From Solirubrobacterales bacterium (lineage in GTDB: Bacteria; Actinomycetota; Thermoleophilia; Solirubrobacterales; Solirubrobacteraceae): a DNA stretch of 35,093 nt. This document shows positions 8,295-16,854 of the stretch, one piece after another. The stretch spans positions 1-35,093 of the forward strand of contig JAFAXX010000173.1 in the NCBI GenBank assembly GCA_019240655.1, read 5' to 3'. The stretch's first letter is position 1. Every line of letters begins with the position of its first letter. The position numbers and the translations under genes were made by a program. Below the pieces are notes generated by a model. It was not told the DNA's origin, searched no databases, and saw nothing but the letters and a program-made list of their open reading frames with translations.

Positions 8295-8640
8295 GGTATT
8301 ACGGCCTTGGCCTTCCCCGCACGACCCGCCCCTCCATCACGACAGGCGGGTGATCGTGAGATCTCCCGGTTCTCAGCATGAAGAGATCACGCACATGCAC
8401 GGGTTCTTCGACCCCGCGGGGTCCGCTGACGGCTCGCGAAAACGCCGCCACCGATGTTGCCTTCCGCTGATCCACAGCACGTCGGCACCCCGATAGTGCC
8501 CATTTCGAGGCTGCATACCCGGCCTGCGCGCACCCCGCATCCAACGCTTCGCTGCGCCCTCACGGGTCGCCAACGCATGGGCGGGGCCATCGTGACTCGC
8601 TAGATCTTCGATGTAGGACTCTTCCATTCCCTTCTTTCAT

Positions 8641-8654
8641 GCCGGTTGTCCGGC
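8641..8654. other. Hairpin next to the intron insertion point
   Basis: GCCGG-TTGT-CCGGC forms a 5-bp stem with a 4-base loop within the IS right end. In the intron's orientation it lies immediately upstream of the intron 5' boundary, the position at which class C group II introns recognise a stem-loop. It may also serve as part of the IS transcription stop. Confidence 0.5.
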
Positions 8655-8660
8655 GCTTTC

Positions 8661-8671
8661 GTGGATCCGGG
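8661..8671 (-). repeat. IS1380 right terminal inverted repeat
   Basis: The minus-strand reading CCCGGATCCAC matches the left tip CCTGGATCCAC at 10 of 11 positions. The right CTTA target copy follows at 8672-8675. Confidence 0.75.
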
Positions 8672-8675
8672 CTTA
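8672..8675 (+). repeat. Right copy of the 4-bp target-site duplication (CTTA)
   Basis: This is the second CTTA, directly beyond the IS right tip. On the minus strand it covers the AAG lysine codon that is shared with the left copy in the reconstructed SRPBCC gene. Confidence 0.85.
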
Positions 8676-9085
8676 AGTCTCGCCTGGTTGTCGGCGATCG
8701 TCTTGCGCGCCTGCTTGCGCGCGATCGGCGCGAAGAGCTTCCCGATTCCGTGGCCGACCAGGTCGAACTCGACCGACACCTTCGACTTGGAGCCGTCGCC
8801 GATCGGCTCGACCGTCACCGTCCCCAGCGGGCGCACGGGCCCGGCTACGCCTCTGAATGATGACTTGTGCGGCGGCTCGTGCTCGGTGACCTCGAAGCTT
8901 GTCTCCTGCTCACGCCGGCCGATCTTGCGGATCTCCTTTACGCGCGTCCCGACGCGGACCGGACCCTCGGTCTCGACCTTCGCGCTGACGATTTCGCTCT
9001 GCCAGTCGCCGTGACGATCGAACTGGCCGAGGTAGGCGAAGACCTCCTCAGGAGGGCGCTCGATTTCGATGCTGTGGGCGATCAT

Positions 9086-9507
9086 CGCTTCTTCGACGCT
9101 GTTAGTCGGCGAATCCTTCCCAGTGGATCCTCGCGCGGCAAGCGCTCGACGCCTCGGACCCGCGGCGCTGGCTTCGGCTGGCGGGCTCGGCGCCCTCACG
9201 GCCGTGCTCCGCTCTTTCCTGCGGATCCTCCGGTGGCGGTGGTGGTCGCCCAGGATCTGGGCGGGGCAGGCCGCATTCTGCGAAACGTAGAGCAGCTTTC
9301 CGCATGCTCGTCGAGTCCTTCGCCCCAGGCGGCTTGGGAATGCGAGCCGGACTGGGCCCGACAGTCCGAGCTGGCGCCGGTACACGGGCCCGGCCAGGAG
9401 GAATCTAGTTCGTGCGCCACGCGCTTCGGTGCCGAGCGTCTTAGTGCGGCTCAGCCCGTAGGGGTCGACGGGCACGACGGCGAAGCATGGCGGAGAGGGC
9501 GGACGGA
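9086..9507. other. Non-coding interval between SRPBCC and LapA-like genes
   Basis: About 420 bp. Frames on both strands stay open for long stretches but translate to Arg/Pro/Ser-rich strings with no motif. It presumably holds the promoter of the SRPBCC gene (minus strand), yet I see no clear -10/-35 pair, no repeat and no RNA gene. Confidence 0.5.
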
Positions 9508-9759
9508 TCACCTAGCCGTGGTGGCTTTTCGAGCCACCCGGCGATGCGTCAGAAGCCATCCGGCAACTAGCCCGACCAGGGCACACCCTGCGATCACCAC
9601 CACCAAGGGCGCGGTGGTCGTGGCGAAAATCCAGTGGACTGTCACCCGCTGCGTGTTGAACAGGGCGAACAGCAGCAGGACGATGACTAGGAGCGTCGCT
9701 CCCATCGCCCGTGTGCTTATCTGGTGACTAGTCGACTGGGTCGTGCGTTCGCCTGCCAT
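9508..9759 (-). CDS. LapA-domain (DUF1049) small membrane protein
   Basis: 83 residues with two hydrophobic segments, ATLLVIVLLLFALFNTQRV (about 20-38) and PLVVVIAGCALVGLVAGWLL (about 50-69), and a basic tail HRRVARKATTAR. The FALFNTQRVTVHWIF signature between them is typical of the LapA domain (PF06305), found in lipopolysaccharide-assembly protein A and in many actinobacterial proteins of unknown role. An inner-membrane location with both termini in the cytoplasm is expected. GGAG about nine bases before the ATG supports the start. Actinobacteria lack LPS, so the E. coli role should not be carried over. Confidence 0.85.
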   Translation of the reverse strand: MAGERTTQSTSHQISTRAMGATLLVIVLLLFALFNTQRVTVHWIFATTTAPLVVVIAGCALVGLVAGWLLTHRRVARKATTAR

Positions 9760-9814
9760 CTCAGTTTTTGCTCCTGGTCGAATCTATGGGTGATCTAAGG
9801 CTTCCGTGGCGTGT

Positions 9815-10416
9815 CTATCCGCTCGCCGCGAACGGACCGAGAAGTGTGCTTCGGCTACCGGTGGCCGGCAGCGGCAGGTCGTCGACGACCTCGGCCACCG
9901 CGCGAAACTCGGAGTCGCCGTAGGAGTCACCAGACCATCCTCCCGGCGCAAGGCCTGGTCACCGTCACGTCGCCGCGCTCGTAGTGCAGTGAATCCAGCA
10001 CATGCGACAGCAGGATCAGGGCATCGGCTGCCGCGCCGCCGTAGTGACCGTTGCTTGAGGCCTCGCAGCGTGGTCACCTCAAGTGTGGCGATCGCCGTGC
10101 CGCGCAGGGCAACTGTCAAGGTCTGGACGCCCGGGCGCACGGTACCCGTGTCGGCGATCACCTTACCGTCGGTCTGGAAGAACTCGGGCCGAGACAACCG
10201 TCGGCGCTGCTTTAGGCGCCGGAATCTCACGGGCGACCGCTGGTGGGGTATCGGGCCGCTCCAGAGTCTCGACATGCTCGGCCCCGGCGTCTGGGAGCAA
10301 TTGCGGCATCGACGCGTACGCCTGCACGAGCTCGGGCGGGATCGCGAACGAAGCGGCGGAGGCGAAATTGACGGGATCGCGAGCAGCAGCTCGAGGTCAT
10401 GACGCGACGATGGCAT
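9815..10416 (-). pseudogene. Decayed M20-family peptidase with catalytic centre deleted
   Basis: Three frames must be stitched. The first gives SSRHDLELLLAIP, then LLPDAGAEHVETLERPDTPP and EIPAPKAAPTVV, the M20 dipeptidase N-terminus. It jumps at about 10185-10200 to EFFQTDGKVIADTGTVRPGV and LTVALRGTAIATLEVTTL, and by another shift to GHYGGAAADALILLSHVLD followed by LHYERGDVTV, the dimerisation-domain region. A last frame reads SYGDSEFRAVAEVVDDLPLP before TAG 9815. Roughly 100 residues that hold the metal-binding H-x-D, the D of RGxxDxKG and the EE pair are missing, as is the C-terminal third. Only the later IADTG Asp survives. The gene is dead. Confidence 0.75.
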
Positions 10417-11093
10417 CGGACGGACACCCGGCGAGTGGTTATCACACGCGCGTTCGAGCGGATCGAGGGGTTTGACGCGGCGTGCGCCGCTCGCGGCTCC
10501 GCGTGCTCAACCTTCGGGTTGTCGCTCATCGGATTCGGCCGCTTCGATCGAGGCAGCAACTCCATCGGTCGGCGACTGTAAGCCGCTCGGGTGAACTGCT
10601 CGCCGATTCACAGGCGTGCATCCCTACTCCAAGGAGGCGGACACCACGTTCTTCAGGTCCGAATCTCAGCGCGGTGTGACCTCGCCGGGAGCCCGGGTTG
10701 GCGGCGGCCAGGCGCGCAATCCTGAGTCTCTGAGGGGCCCGGCCGCTTTGAGAGCGGTTGAGAACGACCAAAGCACCGGGGCGAGGAATATCTATTTGGT
10801 CGTTCTGGCCGACCGCTCCGTATCGTCGACGGCCGTGGTCGTGATCGGCGGGATGTTCGCCGTGTCGGTGGCGATCAAGGACAGCGGCGCCGCGGAGAAA
10901 TCGCGTCCCGGCCGCAACCGACTTGGCGCGTCGCCGCGACCGGTATCGATGAGCGTGGCCGCGGCTTCACCGGCGGACCCGGTCAACGCAAGTATCGCGG
11001 GGGCGCTGGCGGTGAACGCGAGCGGAATCACGGCACCCCGCAAGCGGTCGTGTCATTCCCGGTTGTGCGCCCTGGCGGCTGAATTGGTTCGGC
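10417..11093. other. Region without a confident gene
   Basis: About 680 bp between the peptidase remnant and the sensor kinase. Two frames are moderately protein-like (plus strand from 10616, minus strand 11043-10792 with a hydrophobic Ala/Leu-rich start), but neither has a recognised motif or a ribosome binding site. More remnants of decayed genes are plausible. I see no RNA gene. Confidence 0.45.
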
Positions 11094-14045
11094 TCAGGAC
11101 ACCGGGATCTGGCCGCGGACGGTTGTACCCTCACCGGGGACGGAGGTGATGTCAGCGTGCCCGCCCAGGGCCTCGACGCGGTCCCGCAGGTCGGTCAATC
11201 CCTGACCCGGTCGGACCACGTCCGGATCGAAGCCGCAGCCGTCATCGTCCACGCGGAACAACAGGACTCCGCCATCTATGTCGAGACGAACGGTCGCTCG
11301 TGCGCCCGCCCCGGCGTGCTTGGCCGCATTCTGCAGTGCCTCGAGGCAGCAGAAGTACGCCGCGCTCTCGATCGCGACCGGCCCCCGGTCGAATTCAGCG
11401 GCTTCGATCGTGATCGGGATGACTGCCCGCCGAGCGGCGGCCTCGAGGGCCGCACGCAAGCCATCGCTTTCGAGCAGCGGTGGGTAGAGTCCGTGAGCGA
11501 GCTCCCGCAGTTCATCGAGCGCTCCATCGAGCTCACCTCGCAAGGCGTCGAGCTTGGCGCGGGCGGCCGGTGGGTCTTGCTCCGCCACATCGGCGAGCAG
11601 CCCGAGCTCGAGCCTGATCGCCATCAACCGTTGCTGGGCGCCGTCGTGCAGGTCGCGCTCAACCTTGCGCCGTTCCGCGTCTCCAGCCATCACGACGCGC
11701 CGCTGGGCCGCTCGCAGATCGTTCAGCAACGCTCCCAGCTCGCGCTGCACGCGCCGCCGTTCCTCCGAGCGTCCCTGCTCCGTGGCAGCTCGAGAGCGGC
11801 TGCGGGCGCTCTCGATCGTGGCGTCCACGCGAGCGAGCAACTCACGGCCGCTGAACGGCTTGACGATGTAGTCGTCGGCGCCGAGCTGGAACGCCTCCTC
11901 CGCACTGCCAGGATCCGCCAGCGCCGAGACGAGCATCACCGGCAAGTGGCGCGTGCCCGGGTTACTCCGAAGCTCGCGCAGGAGATCGAGCCCACCAACA
12001 CCCGGCATCATCACATCGCTGAGCACGATCTGGGGCGCGTCGGCCACCGTCAGCTCATAAGCCTCCGCACCGTTCCGGGCGATCCTGACTTCATAGCGCG
12101 GGCTCAGCAGGCGAAACAGGTAGCCCTGCATATCGGCGTTGTCCTCGACGACAAGCACCCGACGGCCTTCGGCGTGCCGGCGTGAGGTGAGCGGCTCGCC
12201 CGGCAATGGACTCGCTGCCGGCCGTGGCCCGGACACCTCAGGGCGCAGCCATGCTTCCGCCTCGGCGATGAACAGCGATGCCGACTTGCCGACGCCTCCC
12301 GCCGTCGCGTCTGCAGGGCTGCCGTGCGCGGCGAGCTGCGCGGGGCGCAACGGGATCCGGACGACCATCTCCGTTCCCTGGTTCGGCCGACTGTGCGCCT
12401 CAACTGAGCCGCCATGCAGTTTCACCAGCTGGCGAACGAGCGCCAGGCCTATGCCTGTCCCCTCATGGGTCCGCGCTCTGGAGTCCTCGACCCGATGAAA
12501 GCGCGAGAAGACTCGGTCGAGGTCCTGTTCGGCTATTCCGATTCCGGTGTCGCGCACGGTCAGGAGGGCGCACGCCTGCTCTTCGCGGCAAGACAGCTCG
12601 ATCTCTCCCGCCGGCGTGAACTTCAGGGCGTTCGAGAGCAAATTCGAGACGATGCTCTCCCAGGCTTCCGGATCGACGTACACCGGAGCGCTGAAGCGCG
12701 GGCAGTCGACGGTCAACCGGAGGCCCGCACGTTCGACGGTCGAGGTGAACATCGCGGCAATCTCACAGGTGAGCCGCGCCAGGTCTGTGGGAGCGAAGGC
12801 CGCCAGGTGCGTGCCCGCCTCGATCCGGGCGAAGTCGAGCAGGGCGTTGACCAACTTCAGCATCCGCAACGCGCCTCGATGAGCCGCCTCGAGGGATTCC
12901 CGCGCCGGTTCAGCGAAATTCAGCCCGTCGAGGACGTGCTCGAGATGCCCGAGGACCAGCGCCAGAGGTGTACGCAGCTCGTGCGAGGCGTCGCGGTAAA
13001 GAGCTGTCTTGGCCCTCTCGAGCGCGGTAATCGAATCTGAGCGCTCGCGCTCGAGCCTGCGCTGCCGCGCCGCAGCGATACTACGTCCGGCGACCAGCGC
13101 CGCCATCTCGAGAAACCTCCGGTACTCGGTGTCGAGCTGCAAATCGTCGCCGATGCCGGCGACGATGAAGCCGAGGGCCCCCTCGGCCGCGCCCGGAGCG
13201 ATCGGGACGACCAGCGCGAGTCGCGGCCGCCGACTAGTCGCATCGCCCTCGACGAACTCCGCGGCGGACATGAGCCTGCCGCGCCGTCGCGTTCTAACTT
13301 GGGGCATCAACCTGGCCACGGTCGCCGAATCTAGGTGCGCCCTTCCCCGCGCGGTCTTCGCCACTCTGGCAAGCCCGGCAGTCGCATCGCACCTCGCCCG
13401 CCCGTCTTCGCCGATCAAATAGATCAAGGCGAACGCAGCGTCGGGTCCCCGCGCCAGCGCGCGGGCCGCACGCCGACTGGCCTGCCGCTCGGTCTGGGCG
13501 TCCATCGAGCGCAGGCCCATCTCGCGGACCGTGTCCATGCGCCGTTCGGCCAGCACGCGAGGCGTAGTTTCATGCGAGACCAGCAAGACCCCGCCCACAC
13601 CGCCACGATCATCGACGATCGGGCTGTAGCCGTAGCTGAAGTAACCCACCTCCAGCAATCCCCGGCGGGCAAAGGTCAGGGGGCGGTCCTCGTCCCACGT
13701 CGCCTCCCCATGTTCCATGACCGCCATCAGCTGCGGACCCACCATCGGCCACGAGTCACGCAGTAGCTCGTGGGCCGGACAGCCGAGCGCCCAGGGATGC
13801 AAGTTGCCCAGGATGTCCCGCTCGGCGTCGTTATAGATGCAGTTGAGCTCGGGCCCCCAGTAGAGCGCCATCTGATGGCGCGAGTGCAGACAGATCGCGA
13901 CCGCGGACTTGAGGCTCTGGGGCCAACCACGGATGGGGCCGAGGGGCGTCCGTGCCCAGTCGAACTCGAGCACTCTCTGCGCCATTTCGGATTCGCCGAG
14001 CCAGAGCGTCGACTTGTTATCGCGCCACAACGCCAGATCGTTCAA
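11094..14045 (-). CDS. Hybrid sensor with two histidine-kinase modules around a receiver domain
   Basis: 983 residues, cytoplasmic (no membrane segment). Order: PAS-like sensor (about 20-170, TPLGPIRGWPQSL and GPELNCIYNDAERDILG); GAF-like region (about 180-345); HisKA with phospho-His355 in RDASHELRTPL; HATPase with N-box LLSNALKF (469-476) and G-boxes DTGIGI and GTGIGLALV; receiver (about 628-745) with Asp677 in VLSDVMMPG and the KPF lysine; then a HisKA_3 (NarL/DesK type) with His800 in ERDLHDGAQQR and a second HATPase to the end. It is co-directional with and downstream of the NarL-type regulator at 14166-14942, which matches the HisKA_3 half. The start is TTG at 14045 or the ATG at residue 21. 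Confidence 0.92.
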   Translation of the reverse strand: MNDLALWRDNKSTLWLGESEMAQRVLEFDWARTPLGPIRGWPQSLKSAVAICLHSRHQMALYWGPELNCIYNDAERDILGNLHPWALGCPAHELLRDSWPMVGPQLMAVMEHGEATWDEDRPLTFARRGLLEVGYFSYGYSPIVDDRGGVGGVLLVSHETTPRVLAERRMDTVREMGLRSMDAQTERQASRRAARALARGPDAAFALIYLIGEDGRARCDATAGLARVAKTARGRAHLDSATVARLMPQVRTRRRGRLMSAAEFVEGDATSRRPRLALVVPIAPGAAEGALGFIVAGIGDDLQLDTEYRRFLEMAALVAGRSIAAARQRRLERERSDSITALERAKTALYRDASHELRTPLALVLGHLEHVLDGLNFAEPARESLEAAHRGALRMLKLVNALLDFARIEAGTHLAAFAPTDLARLTCEIAAMFTSTVERAGLRLTVDCPRFSAPVYVDPEAWESIVSNLLSNALKFTPAGEIELSCREEQACALLTVRDTGIGIAEQDLDRVFSRFHRVEDSRARTHEGTGIGLALVRQLVKLHGGSVEAHSRPNQGTEMVVRIPLRPAQLAAHGSPADATAGGVGKSASLFIAEAEAWLRPEVSGPRPAASPLPGEPLTSRRHAEGRRVLVVEDNADMQGYLFRLLSPRYEVRIARNGAEAYELTVADAPQIVLSDVMMPGVGGLDLLRELRSNPGTRHLPVMLVSALADPGSAEEAFQLGADDYIVKPFSGRELLARVDATIESARSRSRAATEQGRSEERRRVQRELGALLNDLRAAQRRVVMAGDAERRKVERDLHDGAQQRLMAIRLELGLLADVAEQDPPAARAKLDALRGELDGALDELRELAHGLYPPLLESDGLRAALEAAARRAVIPITIEAAEFDRGPVAIESAAYFCCLEALQNAAKHAGAGARATVRLDIDGGVLLFRVDDDGCGFDPDVVRPGQGLTDLRDRVEALGGHADITSVPGEGTTVRGQIPVS

Positions 14046-14165
14046 AGCTCACCGCCATCGCGATCCCCAGTACAACGGCCCGGTCGGACGAAGTCCCCCG
14101 GACTCTCTCCGCGAGCGAATCCTACTCGCAGCGGTGACGATCGCCAGGTTCCGGCGGCGCGCTTC

Positions 14166-14942
14166 CTACCGGCCGGATGTCGCGGAAACCGAAGGATTGG
14201 CGAGATACAGGAGCGCCGCCTTGACGCGGCGACTCACCTGCTCGGTCTCTCCCAGCTCGAGCTTCGCGAAGATCGCGTTCACATGCTTCTCCACCGCACG
14301 CTTGGTGAGGACGAGGGATTCGGCGATCGCCGCGTTGCTTCTTCCCTCCGCCACGAGCGCCAGCGTCTCGAGCTCGCGCGGCGTCAACTGGTCGAGACGA
14401 GCTGTGGGCGTGGTGGAGCGCGAGCTGACGAGATCCTCGACGACCTTAGGATCGATCACGGTGCCGCCGTTCGCGACCACGTGGACGGCGTCGATGACTT
14501 GGGCGCGATCCCGAATCCGGTCTTTCAGCAGGTAGCCGCGGCTGTCGCAGCCGCTCTCGAAGAGCTTGAGCGCGTACGCAACATCGGCCCAGGTGCTCAG
14601 CACGATCACACCGAGCGCAGGATGGCTATCCCTCAGGCGGGCAGCCAGGCGAATTCCCTCGTCGTGTCCGGTCGGCGGCATCCGGATGTCAGTGATCAAC
14701 ACATCCGCCCGCTGTTCGTCGAGAACCCGGACCGCCGATCTGCCGTCCTCGCACTCACCGACCACCGCGATGCCCGCGTTCCCGTTCAGTAGGTGCCCGA
14801 GCGCTTCACGCACGAGGTAGGCGTCGTCGGCGAGCACGACCCTGATCGGCGGACGCGCGCCGGCAGCAGGCGTTGCCGCCGCCGCGCTCACCGCTTCCAC
14901 GATCCCGCCGAGATTGTCAAATGGCAAAGGCACATCTAGCAT
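14166..14942 (-). CDS. NarL/FixJ-family response regulator
   Basis: 258 residues. A receiver domain (about 33-155) begins IRVVLADDAYLVREAL with the acidic pocket, the phospho-accepting Asp lies in VLITDIRMPP, and the conserved Lys follows in YLLKDRI. A LuxR-type helix-turn-helix closes the protein (about 185-245: LTPRELETLALVAEGRSNAAIAE, then KRAVEKHVNAIFAKL). The first 30 residues (LGGIVEAVSAAAATPAAGA) are atypical and there is no Shine-Dalgarno before ATG 14942, so the true start may be further in. It precedes the dual-kinase gene in the same direction with a 120-bp gap and is its likely partner. Its targets are unknown. Confidence 0.92.
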   Translation of the reverse strand: MLDVPLPFDNLGGIVEAVSAAAATPAAGARPPIRVVLADDAYLVREALGHLLNGNAGIAVVGECEDGRSAVRVLDEQRADVLITDIRMPPTGHDEGIRLAARLRDSHPALGVIVLSTWADVAYALKLFESGCDSRGYLLKDRIRDRAQVIDAVHVVANGGTVIDPKVVEDLVSSRSTTPTARLDQLTPRELETLALVAEGRSNAAIAESLVLTKRAVEKHVNAIFAKLELGETEQVSRRVKAALLYLANPSVSATSGR

Positions 14943-15278
14943 CGATATTCAGACCCTTAGCCGCGATGGACGGGCCCACGCCGATTGGATGCCCGTAGGT
15001 CCGGAGCTCGACCACTGATCGGCAGTGTCGACTGACGAACCCAAGCTTAGGCCGAGCTCCGGTGGCGCGCGTTCATTCGGGTGCCAGCATCACCAAGCCG
15101 GTGGGTGAGGATACGCGGCACCGGGGTGACCACCGCTACCGCCAGCAGCGGATCGCCGTCTCGGTGTCCGACCACTCGAGCTCGTTCTCGACGCCGGCGT
15201 CGTCACGCTCGCACGACCACGGCCTGACGTCGCGGGCCGCAGGCACCACGGCCGCGCCCTCGGTACGGTTTGGGCGTC
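14943..15278. other. Divergent intergenic region between regulator and NDH-2 genes
   Basis: 336 bp between the minus-strand response regulator and the plus-strand dehydrogenase, so it should hold both promoters. Open frames here give no recognisable protein. I could not pick out a convincing -35/-10 pair or a palindrome. Confidence 0.45.
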
Positions 15279-16712
15279 ATGGCGGATTCGAGCCGGCATC
15301 GCGTCGTGGTGGTCGGAGGCGGCTTCGGTGGCCTGCAGGCCGTTCAGGCGCTCGCCGATGGGCCGGTCGAGATCACGCTGCTCGATCGCCGCAACTTCCA
15401 TCTGTTCCAGCCGCTGACCTACCAGGTCGCGACGGGCGCCCTGTCGCCGGGCGAGATCGCCTACCCGCTGCGGGCCATCTTCACGGGCCGGGAGAACGTC
15501 CGTGTGCTGCTGGGGGAGGTCGCACGGCTCGACCTCGACGGCCGACGGATCGAACTGCGACCGGTGGCCGGCGTCTCCGTGCCAGACTCGCTCCCCTACG
15601 ACAGCCTGATTATCGCCGGCGGCTCCCAGTACTCCTACTTCGGCCACGACGAGTGGCGCGAGCACGCGGCCGAGGTGAAGTCGCTCGAGAGCGCGCTCAT
15701 CGTCCGCAGCCGCATCCTCAGCGCCTTCGAGGCGGCGGAGACGGCCCCGGACCCAGACGCCCGCTCAGCCTGGCTGACCTTCGTCGTCGTCGGCGGAGGA
15801 CCGACCGGAGTGGAGATGGCGGGACAGATCGCCGAGCTCGCCCGCGACACCCTCGAGGGCGATTTCCGCAGCATCGACCCTCGCTCCGGCCGTGTCCTGC
15901 TCATCGAGGCGGCCGACCGCCTGCTCACCGGGTTCCCGCCTTCGCTCTCGGCGCGCGCCGCGCAATCGCTGATCCGGCTCGGCGTGACGCCGATGCTCTC
16001 TCATGCCGTCGTCGACATCGACGCCGAAGGCGTTGCGATCGAGGGCCACGGCGATGACCGCGAGGGCGCCGGTCAGCGGCGCCGCCGGATCGCGGCGCGC
16101 ACGGTGGTGTGGGCGGCCGGCGTGGCTGCGTCCGATCTGGCCGCCGAACTCGGACGGCTAACCGGAGGCGAGCTCGACGGCGCGGGGCGGATAGCGGTGC
16201 AACCGGACCTGAGCCTTCCGGGCCACCCCGAGGTCTTCGCAGTCGGTGACATGGTCCGGGTACGCCGTCTCGACGGCAGCGTGAAGACGTTTCCCGGCGT
16301 GGCCCCGGTGGCCATGCAGCAGGGACGCCACGCGGCGCGCACGATCCGCGCCCGGCTGGACGGCCGGCCGACGTACGCGTTCCGCTATCGCGACAAGGGC
16401 AACCTAGCCACGATCGGCCGCGGCGCGGCCGTGGCCGAGATCAAGCGCCTACGACTCAGCGGGTTCGTCGCCTGGCTCACCTGGCTGGTCGTCCACCTTT
16501 GGTATCTCGTCGGCTTCCAGAACCGTGTGCTCGTGTTTCTGCGATGGGCGTTCAGCTTCGCCAACCACGGGCGCGGAGCGCGTCTGATCACCGACCCGGT
16601 CGCCCAGGCCGAAGGGCGGCCCCCGCGCCTCGACCTCGGCGAGGCCGAAGCGCAGGACCTGCGCCGGCCGGGTGAGCGGCAGCGGGCGAGCGGTCCGCCG
16701 CCCGCGAAGTAG
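15279..16712 (+). CDS. ndh: Type II NADH dehydrogenase (NDH-2)
   Basis: 477 residues from ATG 15279. It passes electrons from NADH to quinone at the membrane surface without pumping protons. The FAD-binding motif is VVVVGGGFGGLQAVQAL near the start, followed by the family signature RRNFHLFQPLTYQVATGALS. The NADH-binding motif is VVVGGGPTGVEMAGQIAELA at about 170, VWAAGV sits mid-protein, and the second FAD motif is EVFAVGDMV at about 315. The C-terminus carries the hydrophobic anchor LSGFVAWLTWLVVHLWYLVG typical of NDH-2. The last 40 residues are polar and run into a GC-rich tandem repeat. It converges on the superoxide dismutase gene. Confidence 0.93.
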   Translation: MADSSRHRVVVVGGGFGGLQAVQALADGPVEITLLDRRNFHLFQPLTYQVATGALSPGEIAYPLRAIFTGRENVRVLLGEVARLDLDGRRIELRPVAGVSVPDSLPYDSLIIAGGSQYSYFGHDEWREHAAEVKSLESALIVRSRILSAFEAAETAPDPDARSAWLTFVVVGGGPTGVEMAGQIAELARDTLEGDFRSIDPRSGRVLLIEAADRLLTGFPPSLSARAAQSLIRLGVTPMLSHAVVDIDAEGVAIEGHGDDREGAGQRRRRIAARTVVWAAGVAASDLAAELGRLTGGELDGAGRIAVQPDLSLPGHPEVFAVGDMVRVRRLDGSVKTFPGVAPVAMQQGRHAARTIRARLDGRPTYAFRYRDKGNLATIGRGAAVAEIKRLRLSGFVAWLTWLVVHLWYLVGFQNRVLVFLRWAFSFANHGRGARLITDPVAQAEGRPPRLDLGEAEAQDLRRPGERQRASGPPPAK

Positions 16713-16806
16713 CGGCGGGACCGTGAGCGGGCGACGGTCCGCCGCCCGCGCAGTAGCGGCGGGACCGTGAGCGGGCGAGCAGTCCGCCGCCCGCGCAGCA
16801 GTGGCG
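16681..16806. repeat. Tandem 44-45-bp GC-rich repeat, 2.8 copies
   Basis: Units at 16681-16725, 16726-16769 and 16770-16806 (partial) share the core GTCCGCCGCCCGCG and most share GTAGCGGCGGGACCGTG. Each unit can fold on itself, with GCGGGC pairing GCCCGC and CGGTCC pairing GGACCG. The first unit lies in the last codons of NDH-2 and the array ends about 50 bp before the convergent SOD stop, so it may act as a bidirectional transcription stop. Confidence 0.8.
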
Positions 16807-16854
16807 AGCGATTGAACGCCGGCGCTGGCACGCCTTCGCTGACGAAACGCGCGG

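Larger units (their letters stand above)
6741..8634 (-). mobile_element. Group II intron (bacterial class C-like) with maturase gene
   Basis: About 1.9 kb on the minus strand. The 3' end is well set: domain V (6813-6781), a 3-base linker, and domain VI (6777-6744) followed by AAC ending at 6741. The 5' end is only approximate, near 8634; the reading MEESYIEDLA just inside it (8627) is one I recognise from frames often called within introns of this group. No clear GUGYG start is visible. The intron sits about 10-20 bp downstream, in its own sense, of a hairpin (8654-8641) near the IS right tip, matching the known habit of class C introns of inserting after stem-loops. The encoded reverse transcriptase is intact, so the intron may be active. 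Confidence 0.8.
5115..8671 (+). mobile_element. IS1380-family insertion sequence carrying a group II intron
   Basis: The element is bounded by imperfect inverted ends: CCTGGATCCAC at 5116-5126 and the complement of CCCGGATCCAC at 8661-8671, matching at 10 of 11 positions. CTTA flanks both sides. It contains a broken IS1380 transposase (5238-6538), about 200 bp of trailing DNA, a group II intron on the opposite strand (6741 to about 8634) and then the right tip. Without the intron the IS would be about 1.66 kb, normal for IS1380. The insertion split a SRPBCC gene. The order of events is clear: IS first, intron second, because the IS tip lies beyond the intron. Confidence 0.88.
8600..9085 (-). 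pseudogene. SRPBCC family protein truncated by the IS insertion
   Basis: From ATG 9083-9085 the gene encodes MIAHSIEIERPPEEVFAYLG and about 118 further native residues, an SRPBCC (START-like, polyketide cyclase/dehydrase type) fold that binds hydrophobic ligands. Native sequence stops at lysine (8672-8674); from 8671 down to the new stop at 8600-8602 the frame reads through the IS tip and into the intron, adding a foreign tail beginning PGSTKAPDNRH. The true last seven residues are at 5087-5110, giving an original length of 145. Only eight codons are lost, so the chimeric protein might still fold. The region upstream of 9085 does not look coding, and the ribosome binding site is weak (GAAGAAG). 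Confidence 0.85.

Noticed and set aside
8373..8627. 84-codon minus-strand frame beginning MEESYIEDLA
   Set aside because: It lies in the 5' structural part of the group II intron. Similar frames are often called in such introns, but they reflect conserved RNA and not a protein.
9086..9511. N-terminal extension of the SRPBCC frame up to 9511
   Set aside because: The added residues are Arg/Pro-rich without similarity to the family; the domain starts at ATG 9085.
10616..11149. Plus-strand frame of 177 codons and an opposing frame at 10792-11043
   Set aside because: Neither has motifs or a ribosome binding site, and the first runs into the sensor kinase gene on the other strand.
16681..16806. 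Possible CRISPR array or coding repeat
   Set aside because: Units are contiguous without spacers, and only the first few codons belong to NDH-2.
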